This document shows positions 1 through 8,882 of a DNA stretch of 64,000 nt, piece by piece. Positions within the stretch are counted from its first letter, which is position 1. Each line of letters starts with the position of its first letter. The stretch comes from Sistotremastrum niveocremeum HHB9708 (lineage: Eukaryota > Basidiomycota > Agaricomycetes > Sistotremastrales > Sistotremastraceae), in NCBI GenBank assembly GCA_001630475.1, contig KV419458.1:29395-93394 (forward strand), written 5' to 3'. The notes below the pieces were generated by a model. It made no database searches. It was not told the origin of the DNA and worked only from the letters and a program-made list of their open reading frames with translations. The translations under genes and the position numbers were made by a program.

Positions 1-882
1 GAAGTCTAATGTCAGCTGCGTCGTCTAGCAACGATCATGGGGAGGACATCGACTCATTGTGAATACCGGATCCATTTTTTCAGCCAGCCTTGACCAGATG
101 GCAAACGAAATCGCCCAGCTAAGCTTCGGATTTGACAATCTTGAGATCAACAGCTCCGGTGCATACGCTTTTGATTAGGAGAATTAGAGGCCGATCTTTG
201 AATATTCTATCCAGGAGGACGAGACCATCTACTAGTACGGCATGAAGCTCGATCAAGCCTCAACGGTCCGGTGCAGCTAGAGACTTGAGGTGGGACGTCC
301 TTCGTTCAGGTTCATTCAGGCGAGAACGTCGGAGGTCTTGTTGGAAGTCATAATGGAACTTAAGTTGTCAGCGAAGATATTGAGACGTTCCGAGAAAGAG
401 AAGGCAGCTGCAAAGGAGCTTGAATTCTTCGGAATGCCTGGAGTCCCAACGAGAAGAGGAGCTTGGTCAAGGGTTGTCAGCCGATACCAAAATCTTGCTC
501 GATCATGACATCGAGCGCATTTCTGAACTGAACCTTTCGTGTCCTGTGTACAGTAGTTGACGAAATCTGTGCAGAGAAAATGGCCAGTAGAATCGAACGC
601 AGTTGGAACTTGAAGGCATGTCAAATTCCTTAGCCTAGTGTTACTGCGATTGCTTCGCGACCGTGACGAACGGCTTGCCAAAAAGCCCGTGTAGCAGCCG
701 ATCATGCATGGACATGACGAATATCCAATTTCTGCCAAGTCTGCCGTCGTCGATATGTCAAGAAGGGTATTATTCTCGTCTTCAAAGTGAGTATACGAAG
801 TTTTGTCTGTTGAGAAGGCCAAAGACGCGTCGTTCGAGGTTCTCGGTCGACCTTTAGAGTGCTGGAAGATGGGATGCTGAGA
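1..882. other. 5' flank of the array, no gene supported
   Basis: I see no supportable gene here. From about 780 onward the sequence resembles the region upstream of the other array copies (compare 10080-10240 and 14890-15000), so this is probably the end of a spacer plus the distal promoter of copy 1. A 217-codon open frame on the minus strand (316-969) runs across the conserved promoter box and has no recognisable composition, so I do not call it. Confidence 0.5.
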
Positions 883-894
883 TGACGTCACGCG
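883..894 (+). promoter_or_regulatory. CRE/ATF-like box of copy 1
   Basis: TGACGTCACGCG lies 453 bp before the copy 1 ATG. TGACGTCA is the full palindromic site of ATF/CREB-type bZIP proteins. The same box with the CGCG extension and a following AATAATTCCATG block recurs upstream of all nine array genes. Confidence 0.6.
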
Positions 895-1102
895 AATTTT
901 GTCGAATAATTCCATGATCAACGGAAAATCAATGTGAAGGCTGCATGAGACGAACCTCGACACATTCATTTCTTTTGGATATCTCTGATAAATATATTCA
1001 AGGGCGAGAAGGAATTACTTTTGCCAGATCGCAGCGGAGCGCACAGAGAGCACTCGGTCTTCCGGCCTTAGGACCGAGGCTCTCTTCCTCACCACCGTGA
1101 CC

Positions 1103-1213
1103 ATGTCATCGCAATCCGCAACACCACTATCAACCCACGAACTGCAATGTCGCACCGATTTTTCATCTCGTTTTTCCAGAAATGCCACCGCTGTGCTGAA
1201 TAGGAGGCTTTGA
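1103..1213 (+). promoter_or_regulatory. Leader of copy 1: uORF of 36 codons, then a 5' UTR intron
   Basis: An ATGTCATC start in a CACCGTGACC context opens a 36-codon frame that stops at 1211-1213. A spliceable intron follows at about 1239-1295 (GTACGA...CCCAG), before the main ATG at 1336. An inverted CGGTC...GACCG repeat lies just upstream (about 1050-1074). Confidence 0.5.
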
Positions 1214-1335
1214 GGACACAGCCTCGGCGTCTTTGAAGGTACGACTACCATGCATCCACCCACTTTTATTTCCTAAAGCTCATTCCCATTCCCAGCCAGA
1301 CCCCCTCCCCTGTCCCTCTTCTCACTCTCTCGACG

Positions 1336-4300
1336 ATGCCTCTCTCCGCGGATGTCAACACGAACCTGCTTAGAACTCTCAAAATCGTTCAAAGTATTGG
1401 TGAGGCCGTACCGCATGGTGGGATTTTGAAAGCCGTTGCGGGGGTTGGGATCACGATATTGGAGACTGCGGAGGTTGGTAGTGTTCTGAGGTCCAGTCAC
1501 GACTGGACTTTTGACCCTCGCAGGGTGCGACTGGCAACTGCCGGTCCGGTTGCCGTCCAAAATTTGGCGTGACTGGCAACTGCGACTGCGGTTGCGGTCC
1601 GGCGACCGGTCACGGCTGCGACCAGTTGCGCAACCGGTCACGGCCACCTTTTCCAGTCACAACTGGTCTTATGTCAATATTTTAATCATTATTATATTAT
1701 ATATACTGTATATACACCTCATATGATGTGGTACATGCATATAGAGACCAATATATACCAGATATGTCACCACAAACACCCATTTGAGACCCAAAATACC
1801 CTCTGGGTACCCTGGTTGAGGACCATTAAGGGTCCTCGGTTGCGACCACGGTCACGACCGGTCATGACTGCGGTTGCTGGTTGCCTGATTTTCCAGGAAC
1901 CTAGGCGACCGGCAACTGCGGTCCGGTCACGGTCCGGTCGCGACCTGCGGTTGCCACCGGTCACGGCAACTGGACCTTGGAACACTAGAGGTTGGTCCTT
2001 TCTCATGCTGACACTACACAATGATGCTGATAGATTCTTTGAGAAGAGAGCTCGACTAAACAAGGATGAATGTGCTGATATAGCACGACGAGCAGCGGAG
2101 CATATATCAGTGCTCAAGCGACTAGACGAAGATGAAGAGCTATCCGATGATCTTAGAGAACGGCTCCAGCGCTATCATCGGTGCGTACTGCTACTCTCGC
2201 TATTTCATTCTACAATATCATTGACGTGAGTCGCAGAGTTCTAGAAGAGGTGTCAAGGGCCGTCGAACGGATAGGATCGAGATCGAAGAAGACAAGCATA
2301 CTCAGAGTGACAAGTGTGTCAGAAGAGACGAAAGAATGTTTGGACAAGCTGAATGAAGCATACCAGACCTACATCGTAAGTCTTCATTACTAATGGCATA
2401 CGCAGAAGCATGATTAGCTGATTTGATACCTAGTTCGAATTCTCGATCGCAGCTGACAACAAGTTAACGACCCTCGTCAATGGGATGCAGTCCCTTTCCC
2501 TAAGAATGGACTTGCAATCGTCTTCGAGACAAGGAGAAACGGATGAGGTACGCTTGTCTGGATCTTCATACTTGGCTCGGTGTTGACGATCTTCGTCAGA
2601 TACCTCTCCGCCAAATAGAGTTTGATGAAGAGATTTCTCGAGTTGAGAAGAAGACGTACATCCTTCGTATAGAGCATGGGAAGATGACAGACTTGATGGG
2701 GAGGCGAAAGGCTGTCATCTTGCGTAGGTTTGAGGTGAAGCCTGAGGTAGAGGACAGAGATCGGAATTTAGAAGAATTCAAGAAGGAGCTTAGACTCCGC
2801 GGGGATCTTTTGTGAGCGTTGTCCTCCTGTTCTGAAGCGTTCAACGTAACCTGACGCCTTGATCCTCAGAAATCGACATGTAGCCAGAATGCTCGGCATT
2901 GCAAGTTCGGATACGGGGAGAACGATGATGATTGTGATTGAGGCTGGTACGTCCATTGGGTCTTCCAGGAGGCTCTGACTGATCGTGACCGTAGGCACCA
3001 TTTCCGCATACGAGTACCTCCAAAATTTGCCCGGGTTTGAGTATTTATGTCTACGCGGATTGTAAGCCTCCCTTTTTCGACGTTGATGTCAAGCTAACAA
3101 GGGACCAGATGTGTGAATTTGCGGTGCGTCATGTTCAGTGGATGCGTACTCAGTGCTGACCAAAGGACGGCAGGCAGGATATCGATTTCTCCGGGAACAC
3201 AGAGGGTCTTGGAGCGGAGGGGTGAGTGTTTTAGCAGTAGATATGCAAGAGGAGCGGCCGATGACAGAGTCGAGCAGTATCGGGATGTTTTGCTGAGTGC
3301 AAAGGACAAGCGGTTGTGCATGGGAGGATTGGGGAGAATGGACAGTCGGTGGGAGGATTCAGGTTGGCGGATGGACGAAGCAGCCTGGAGGGTGAGTGAA
3401 CCTTGACTGCGAAGATTAAGCGCTGACGAAGGAGCAGTTGAGAGACGGAAACGGTGAGTCGGATTTGGTTGCTAGGGGACACTTTCTTAGTCAACGCAGA
3501 TACTACTGGGGGAGGGAGCGGGTCATTTAAATTCTATGCAGATGAGTTCGAGCGAATGAGGGAAACAGTGACGAGATGGAATGAAGAGAAAACCGAAGAG
3601 AATGCACGACATCTGTTTAGTTGGCTGACGTTGTGGAGCGGACCAAATGATTTTGAGCGAGAAACAGAGAATCTGCCGACTGTTGGTGAAATTGGGTGGA
3701 TCGACGGAAAAGAATGGCATCCAATTCCTCTTGTTCATCACTTCCCACTCGCCGATCCACAAGAATATAAGATGGCTGCTTCTCGATTGTGCGACGGAGA
3801 GTGGGAGACAATCGTGGGAACGCATATCGGAGGATACACAAGGTCAGTCTCTTGATTGTCTCGATTTGGTCACTCAACTGCCGCAGATGGTCGATCGACG
3901 TTTCTCTAACAGAGAAAGTCTATCTCCGCACGATTGTCTGCTCCCTTCGCCCAAATGAGATCTTCGACTTCTTTTATGGATCTGCGCTGTCACTTGCCTG
4001 CAATTTTGGGGTCGATGTCGGTTCCCTCTGTCTAGGTCTATATTCCCTCGTTCATAATCTTGTGTACTGACTGTTTGTAGTGTCTCGCACGGGCTTCGAT
4101 GTTGATGTTTCTCTCACGATCTCCAATGAACCCTCCTCAACTGTCTACTACTTCGCCCATCCCCCCTACTCCAAAGGATATATGCCTGATCCTCCTGGCT
4201 TCTGGTCGCGTTGTCCCTATCCTCTCTGCTCCGATTGCCGCCTCCATGCTGATGCCGCGCAAGTCGGCTTTAATGTGTAAGGTCTAAATCGTGCCTCCTA

Positions 4301-4559
4301 CTTTGTAAACTAATGCCAATTCAGAGAACCGTTTGTCGAGTATGAAAGAATCACCAAGCCTATCCTCTCTGTCCTTCAAGACCTCGAGTCACACGGCTTC
4401 CTCTCCATCCCCGATATCACATATGCATCCAACCTGCCCTTCGCCTCCATCACAGAAGTCTCTGAACATGCAACCGGCCCAACCATCTCGAAACGTCCCA
4501 AGAAACGCTTCGGCGATGCCCTCCTCTCTGCGTTCAGCAAGAAGAGGAAGACTTCGTGA
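1336..4559 (+). CDS. Array copy 1: MLKL-like helical bundle plus pseudokinase-like protein, probably frameshifted
   Basis: Exons read: 1336-1473, 2047-2180, 2237-2375, 2434-2547, 2600-2811, 2870-2946, 2995-3061, 3109-3123, 3174-3221, 3278-3391, 3438-3453, 3500-3842, 3887-4035, 4081-4276 and 4325-4559. The domain order matches the other copies: helical bundle (exons 1-3), brace helix (exon 4), kinase-like N-lobe with AVILRRFE (exon 5), DFG position replaced by GGL (exon 10), beta-rich C-terminal region, and a tail ending KKRFGDALLSAFSKKRKTS. Exon 7 is 67 nt where copies 2 and 4 have 71, which breaks the frame just before the MCEF exon; all other exon lengths are compatible. This is either a young pseudogene or a base-call error. 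Intron 1 holds a 509-bp hAT MITE. Bundle type I, N-lobe type alpha, tail type A. MLKL-like is my reading of the fold; no search was run. Confidence 0.75.
1479..1987 (+). mobile_element. hAT-type MITE, 509 bp, in intron 1 of copy 1
   Basis: The termini TAGTGTTCTGAGGTCCAGT and the inverse of TAGTGTTCCAAGGTCCAGT form terminal inverted repeats. The 8-bp GAGGTTGG flanks both sides (1471-1478 and 1988-1995). A TAGNG terminus with an 8-bp duplication is the hAT signature. The interior is two arms rich in ACCGGTCACG-like words around an AT-rich core; it encodes no transposase. Two further copies lie at 49866-50406 and 61625-62133. Confidence 0.92.
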
Positions 4560-4977
4560 TCTCGCCGGGATTCAGCAAGGACGAACCCGCATTCGATGCG
4601 TCTTTTATTCTCTCTCTATTGATGCTCCTTGCGCTTCCCGTCATTACACTGAAAAATCAACTCCCAGCGCATAGCATGATGTAGATTTGTATCTTTTCGT
4701 ACGGTTCCTCGCTCGCGGCGTCGCTTTTCTTTTGTCACTCGCGAGGTGCGACTGTTTCAAATGAATTGTACTTATACAATGCATGTCTTTGAGGTCGAGC
4801 TCCCTGTAATATTTCGTGTATTTTTTCCTCGGATCATGTCGTGTGTAGTCTACCTTCTCAACGCACTTGTAGAATCAAATCCCTGCGTACAATCAAGAAC
4901 TGAGCCTCTTTCATGTTTGCACGACACAAGTCGGCAGAATTTCTACAAAGCTGCTTCGTCAGCTCTCGTTAGCGTTC
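4560..4977 (+). repeat. Class A spacer, first part (3' flank of copy 1)
   Basis: The sequence downstream of the stop (for example CTCATAGCGTGATGTAGATTT-like words and a GTCGCTTTTC...CACTCGCGAGG stretch) recurs after copies 2, 4, 5 and 9. It probably includes the 3' UTR and terminator. The class A spacer is interrupted here by the LINE and resumes at 8883. Confidence 0.55.
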
Positions 4978-4991
4978 ATCGAAGTCGAGTA
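4978..4991. repeat. Target-site duplication of the LINE (left copy)
   Basis: CATCGAAGTCGAGT is repeated exactly at 8869-8882. The uninterrupted version of this site can be seen after copy 2 (13801-13815 region), where the same word is followed directly by the sequence found right of the LINE. Confidence 0.9.
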
Positions 4992-5053
4992 GTAGTAGTA
5001 GTAGATGTTTGTATTTATTAACCGCGTCAAGCAAGCTAGTGCTAAGTAGCGGT

Positions 5054-5074
5054 GACCCGGCCTACGGCCGGGTC
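5054..5074. repeat. Perfect hairpin in the LINE 3' region
   Basis: GACCCGGCC-TAC-GGCCGGGTC is a 9-bp GC-rich stem with a 3-nt loop, about 60 bp from the LINE 3' end. A 3' stem-loop is where some LINE reverse transcriptases recognise their RNA; that role is inferred here. Confidence 0.6.
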
Positions 5075-5244
5075 CGGTAGGTAAAGGTCTATGTACAATA
5101 AAGGTTGTAATGTATATGAAATGATTAGTTGGGGAATTGGAAAGTAGGTGGGGCGAGTCTCTGATTCTGTCTGGAGATTGGTTGTCATGATAAAAGAAAA
5201 GAAACAAGGTGAAGGTTTTACCAGGGCATGGTATCCCGTGCCTC

Positions 5245-5674
5245 TGGTATGTATAGTGGTTTCTGTCAACAAAAAATAATTTGACACACACACGCACTTT
5301 TTCGCACACACACAACATTCCTAACCCTAGACCCTGAGTAAAAAGTGTGTGGGTGTCAAGAAAAGCAGCTGTGTGTGCGTTTGAACGCAAAAATTGCCTT
5401 TTTGGGACAGAAATTCTTGCTCACACACGGATTTTTTGTTTGCACACACAAAATAATTACTATAAAAGGAAATTTTCCGTTGTACACACACACAAGATTG
5501 AGTTTTGAACACCCACACCTCAAGTCCTCAAAGGGTCCTAGGGTTAGGAATCGTGTGTGCGCAAACACGCGTTCCAAAAAAGGCAATTCCGAGCTATTCC
5601 GACGTGTGCGTGCGCGAAAATGTGCGTGTGTGTGCAGAATTTTTATTTGTTGACAGGATCCATCATAGGTATGG
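5245..5674. mobile_element. Inverted-repeat (MITE/foldback-like) element nested in the LINE
   Basis: CTGTCAACAAAAAATAA (5263 on) is mirrored by TTTTTATTTGTTGACAG (to 5656). The symmetry continues inward through CA/GT-rich arms to ATTCCTAACCCTAG versus CTAGGGTTAGGAAT (5317-5330, 5538-5551). Weaker symmetry extends outward to about 5245 and 5674. The arms are unequal in length. The element supplies the stop codon of the LINE reading frame. No target duplication was clear, so the borders are approximate. Confidence 0.7.
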
Positions 5675-6785
5675 AGCCCACTTTCGTGAAGGCCCCTGAC
5701 TGTCGCATGAATTCCGCAAGTGTAGTGATACCCTTCTGGTCGGACAGGAGTTTTCCTATTTGTATCTCCGGGTCGAAGTCTCTGAGGATATGTCGAAATG
5801 GTTCATGTCGAGGACAGTGTCGGAACATGTGTTCCCTCGATTGTGGGTCATATCCGCATGGGCATTCTCTGGGTTCTGATGGTACGAATTTGGCGTAATA
5901 TTCGCCTATGAAGGCGTGTCCTGTTCTGCATTGGGTGATTCGACCATATAGTGCGCGAGGAAGGTTCCGGAAGTGATCTTTTGTCTTCCTCGTGGGCGCG
6001 GTGGTGTTCGATGGTGTGTATCTGGTTGACATGTGTCCAGCCTTCCACTGCTCGGCCCATCGCTTGGTGACCTCTTCCTTTGCACATCGCATGAGATGAG
6101 CGAAGGTCGGCCGCATGTCTGAATCCTCTTCCGCTGCTTCTTTTGCCAACCCGTCTGCTCTCTCGTTTCCTTCAATTCCCATATGGCTTGGTATCCATGA
6201 CCCTTCCACTTGGATTCCCATCGCCTCGAGTTCCTGCCTCCGGTCTCGAAAGTCGAGCGAGTAAAGCTGTGCTGGGTGTACCTCCGGGTTTTGGATTGCA
6301 AGGACTGCCGCACTGTTGTCTGCAAAGATGTGAACATTTGAGAGCTCTATCCGTCGGTCAATGAGAGTTTGCTTAGCTTGGTTTATCGCAAGGCTGATTG
6401 CTAGCATCTCGGCGTCGTACACTTCTGCCTTTGCTCCCATGGCAACTTTCTGCTCATCTATGATGGCTCCGCGGTGGTACACAACGGATGAGGCCCCTGT
6501 TTGTCTTCTCTCGTCTCTCTCGATCATAGACCCATCGGTGTAGATCAGGAGATGCTTGGGATCGAGCTTAATGATTGCCAGTTTCGCTCGGTGAGCCTGG
6601 AGTGCGTCCTTCTTGTTTCCAGACATCAGTCTAGAGTTCCGGGGGCTTGGGTCCTTAGAGTATTCCCAGGGGGCGGCAACGAAAGGGACCATTCGTTCCG
6701 CTGGCATGTCGACCATATCGCACAGGTCAGTGAGGCGTGTTTTAAGTGCTTTAGTTGTTGTCCGACGTTGGGGAGTCAGTCTTCG
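5643..6785 (-). pseudogene. LINE fragment: RNase H domain and Cys/His C-terminus
   Basis: The minus-strand frame is open upstream of the first ATG (6716) to at least 6785, as expected of an interior piece of a longer polyprotein. The four acidic RNase H residues are in place: IYTDGS (Asp), VYDAEMLAI (Glu), IFADNSAAV (Asp) and NERADGLA (Asp), with HMGIEGNE before the last. The C-terminal CPCG...REHMFRHCP motif is the Cys/His element typical of RNase H-bearing LINEs, followed by a GITTLAEFMRQSGAFTK-type ending. The last residues and the stop come from the nested inverted-repeat element rather than the LINE. Confidence 0.85.
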
Positions 6786-6796
6786 AGCGGGAGGGA

Positions 6797-6822
6797 TGTT
6801 GGTGTGTGTGTGTGTGTGTGAA
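6797..6822. repeat. (GT)n microsatellite
   Basis: An uninterrupted run of GT dinucleotides within GTTGGTGTGTGTGTG... marks roughly where recognisable LINE sequence ends and the intervening 1.2-kb stretch begins. Confidence 0.85.
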
Positions 6823-8020
6823 ATCGCTTGGTGTCCTGCATGAGAACAGCGACCGTTACCATCTCAAAGGGAGATAGTAACTGCGTAAGCTTGGAGCAGC
6901 AGGGTCCAAAGGGCCTCCATACAAGGCTCCAATTTATCCCAACCATTACCAAGACGCCAAAAAGGACAGTCAATCTCATGTCTATATTATATACATTCGA
7001 AAAGCAAGTAGGGCGGACGGCAAGCAGAAAGGCAGGCAACGGAGATAACGCGGTGAAAGCGCCGCTGACTCTCGGCAACGAGCGCAGCCGAGACATGGCC
7101 CGTGCACGGTGCACCGGCAAAACAAGGGCATGGCCCGTGCGCGAAGTCTAAGACAGGGGATAGACAGAATTTGAACTGGACAGTAAGAGAAGTACAATGA
7201 TAAGACAACGCAGTGTGAGGCAATAGAATATAGAGCATCTCAACGAGCGGTGCGCAAGAAAACAGTATGAGGGAAGAGTGATCGCACGTAATCAGGGCAC
7301 GACAATGGTGAACGTAGGAGATGATATGGGGCGAGCAATAAGCAGTGAATCATAGATCCAGGCATGTTATCAACGAGAGGATGCTAGTCATTCATAGCAC
7401 CAGGCGTCGGTAGGACAGTAGGAGGGCATGCTAGTCATTCATAGCAGCCAGAAAAGCGGGATGACCGCTGCGCTAGTCATTCTTAGCGCAACGGGGCAGA
7501 AAGTAGGCAGGTGGTTGTGCTAGTCATTCTTAGCACAACCAGAACTGATGGAAACATGGCAGTCGACGATGGTGAGTCGGGTATTCAACATCAACGAGCG
7601 TGCTAGTCTGTCTTAGCCGCCGTCGCAGATAACAAATACGCATGCTAGTCTGTCTTAGCAGCAAAGGTATATCAAAAGCCGGTATCCCGCCGCATGCTAG
7701 TCTGTCTTAGCAGCGAACGGGTCGGTATTCCAAGTGTGGTGAGCGAGTCGATGATGGTGGTGGGCATCGTTGGATCGGTGGATGGCTTCTAGTTAGGATG
7801 TGCTCCGTCCGCGCCACTTTCGCGGGGAAAGACATTAGACGAGAAGACGACTCAGCAGGTTTGACTAGCGTTCGTGATAGCCAGAGAGGCAGTTCTATAT
7901 CCATCCGTTGTTGCGAGGAACGCCGAGCAAGCCACCAGCCGTCCAAGACCAAGCGATGTGGCCAATATTCCTATATCAGTGCAGATATCAAGCTCATGTG
8001 TCCCACAGGATAATTGAGCA
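6823..8020. other. 1.2-kb stretch separating RT and RNase H parts of the LINE
   Basis: I recognise no protein similarity that belongs between RT and RNase H. The RT frame ends in a stop at 8021 and the RNase H frame resumes near 6785. The stretch contains seven hairpins (7382-7715) and may be a later insertion. I could not find its target duplication, so it could also be a divergent linker of the LINE itself. Confidence 0.5.
7382..7715. repeat. Cluster of seven related hairpins with covarying stems
   Basis: Cores lie at 7382-7399, 7425-7449, 7469-7490, 7513-7540, 7598-7620, 7640-7662 and 7692-7715. Each is a stem ending GCTA, an 8-nt loop (GTCATTCA, GTCATTCT or GTCTGTCT), then TAGC. The outer stem bases differ between units but stay complementary: TGCTA/TAGCA, TGCGCTA/TAGCGCA, GGTTGTGCTA/TAGCACAACC, and GGC(a)TGCTA/TAGCAGCC. 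The sequence between units is unrelated. Confidence 0.85.
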
Positions 8021-8868
8021 TCAAGACACATCAAGTAGATCAAGTAACGAGCGCATCGAAGAGAGAAAGGGGTCAAATTTGGGGGTACCCTCGACAGCGT
8101 TGAGAGGTGGCGTATTATTTCGCCACCGATCGGGCAGCCTGTGCAGCAGGGGGCTCAGAGCTGCAATTCTCAGCATCCGAAGGCCGTTCTTCCGATTAAG
8201 TAGATCGAGATGTAGCTGGATGGGAGGGACAGACGCCTCGACTTCGAGGGCTGTTGTTGGTGTCGGTGTCGTACGGAAGACTGCGCATATGTGGCGTAGT
8301 GCAGTATTTTGCACCTTTTCGACGAGGTTTGCGTGGCATTTCTTCCCAGTCCACCATATCTCGCTCGCGTAGGTCATTACTGGTAGGACGCATGAAATGT
8401 AGAGATGCCGGAGGTGTTTTTGTGATAATCCCCGGATGGTGTTGCCCAATATTCTGAGAGCGTTGACGACTCTTGTGGCTTTCTTCGTGGCCTCTTTCAC
8501 ATGATGATTGAATAGTAGCTTAGAGTCAAAATGAACTCCAAGCCATTTCATCGTGTCGCTCGGCTCGACAACGATCATTTCTCCAGCAACATTGAGGTGT
8601 ATTGCTGGTTTCTCGTTTTTATCGCATCTTCGGTTCGAGAAGTGAATGAGCCCGAACTTCGATTTATCTGCTGCTAGACCTGCTCGAGTGAGCCATGGAT
8701 CAACGGTATTGTCGTATAGACCTTGTAAGATTATCATGTTTTGCTGTAGTGATGGGGATGCCACATATAGGAGCCCGTCGTCGACATATGCCAAAACTGT
8801 TGATCTCGATCGATCTTTGATTCCGTCCCGTAGTTCGTTGGCAGCTATCTGGTTTATCTCTTCCAGCA
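8021..8868 (-). pseudogene. LINE fragment: C-terminal part of reverse transcriptase
   Basis: The minus-strand frame carries LAYVDDGLLYVA, the catalytic YxDD motif of reverse transcriptase, followed by KSKFGLIHF and MKWLGVHFDSKLLFNHH, the usual downstream RT/thumb motifs of LINEs. The following stretch (VLPVMTYASEIWW) is also typical. RT motifs before YVDD are absent because the element is 5' truncated at 8868. The frame continues beyond 8868 only by chance into flanking DNA. It ends in a stop at 8021 without joining RNase H. Confidence 0.88.
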
Positions 8869-8882
8869 CATCGAAGTCGAGT
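8869..8882. repeat. Target-site duplication of the LINE (right copy)
   Basis: Exact second copy of CATCGAAGTCGAGT, at the truncated 5' end of the minus-strand LINE. Confidence 0.9.

Larger units (their letters stand above)
4992..8868 (-). mobile_element. 5'-truncated LINE retrotransposon with RT and RNase H remnants, carrying later insertions
   Basis: A minus-strand non-LTR element is bounded by a perfect 14-bp target duplication. Reading down the minus strand it starts inside the reverse transcriptase, just before the YVDD motif, so the 5' part (endonuclease and RT front) is missing. A stretch of foreign-looking sequence follows (about 6800-8020), then an RNase H domain and a Cys/His tail. 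The 3' end is a (CTA)n-type simple tail (AGTAGTAGTAGTAG on the plus strand at 4991-5004). The domain set matches fungal Tad/I-type LINEs. The element is dead in its present state. Confidence 0.9.

Noticed and set aside
316-969. 217-codon minus-strand open frame
   Set aside because: It covers the conserved promoter box region of copy 1, has no recognisable motif, and is not kept open in the homologous upstream regions.
1511-2117. Open frames inside the MITE in copy 1
   Set aside because: They arise from the GC-rich inverted arms and appear on both strands; the same non-coding element occurs elsewhere with different flanks.
4746-5021. Open frame downstream of copy 1
   Set aside because: It lies in the repeated 3' flank and is not kept after the other copies.
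5317-5330. Interstitial telomere repeat
   Set aside because: Only one CCCTAA-like unit on each arm of the inverted-repeat element; no tandem run.
7382-7715. CRISPR-like array of short repeats
   Set aside because: Repeats are imperfect hairpins with changing stems, spacing varies from about 40 to 85 bp, and the host is a eukaryote.
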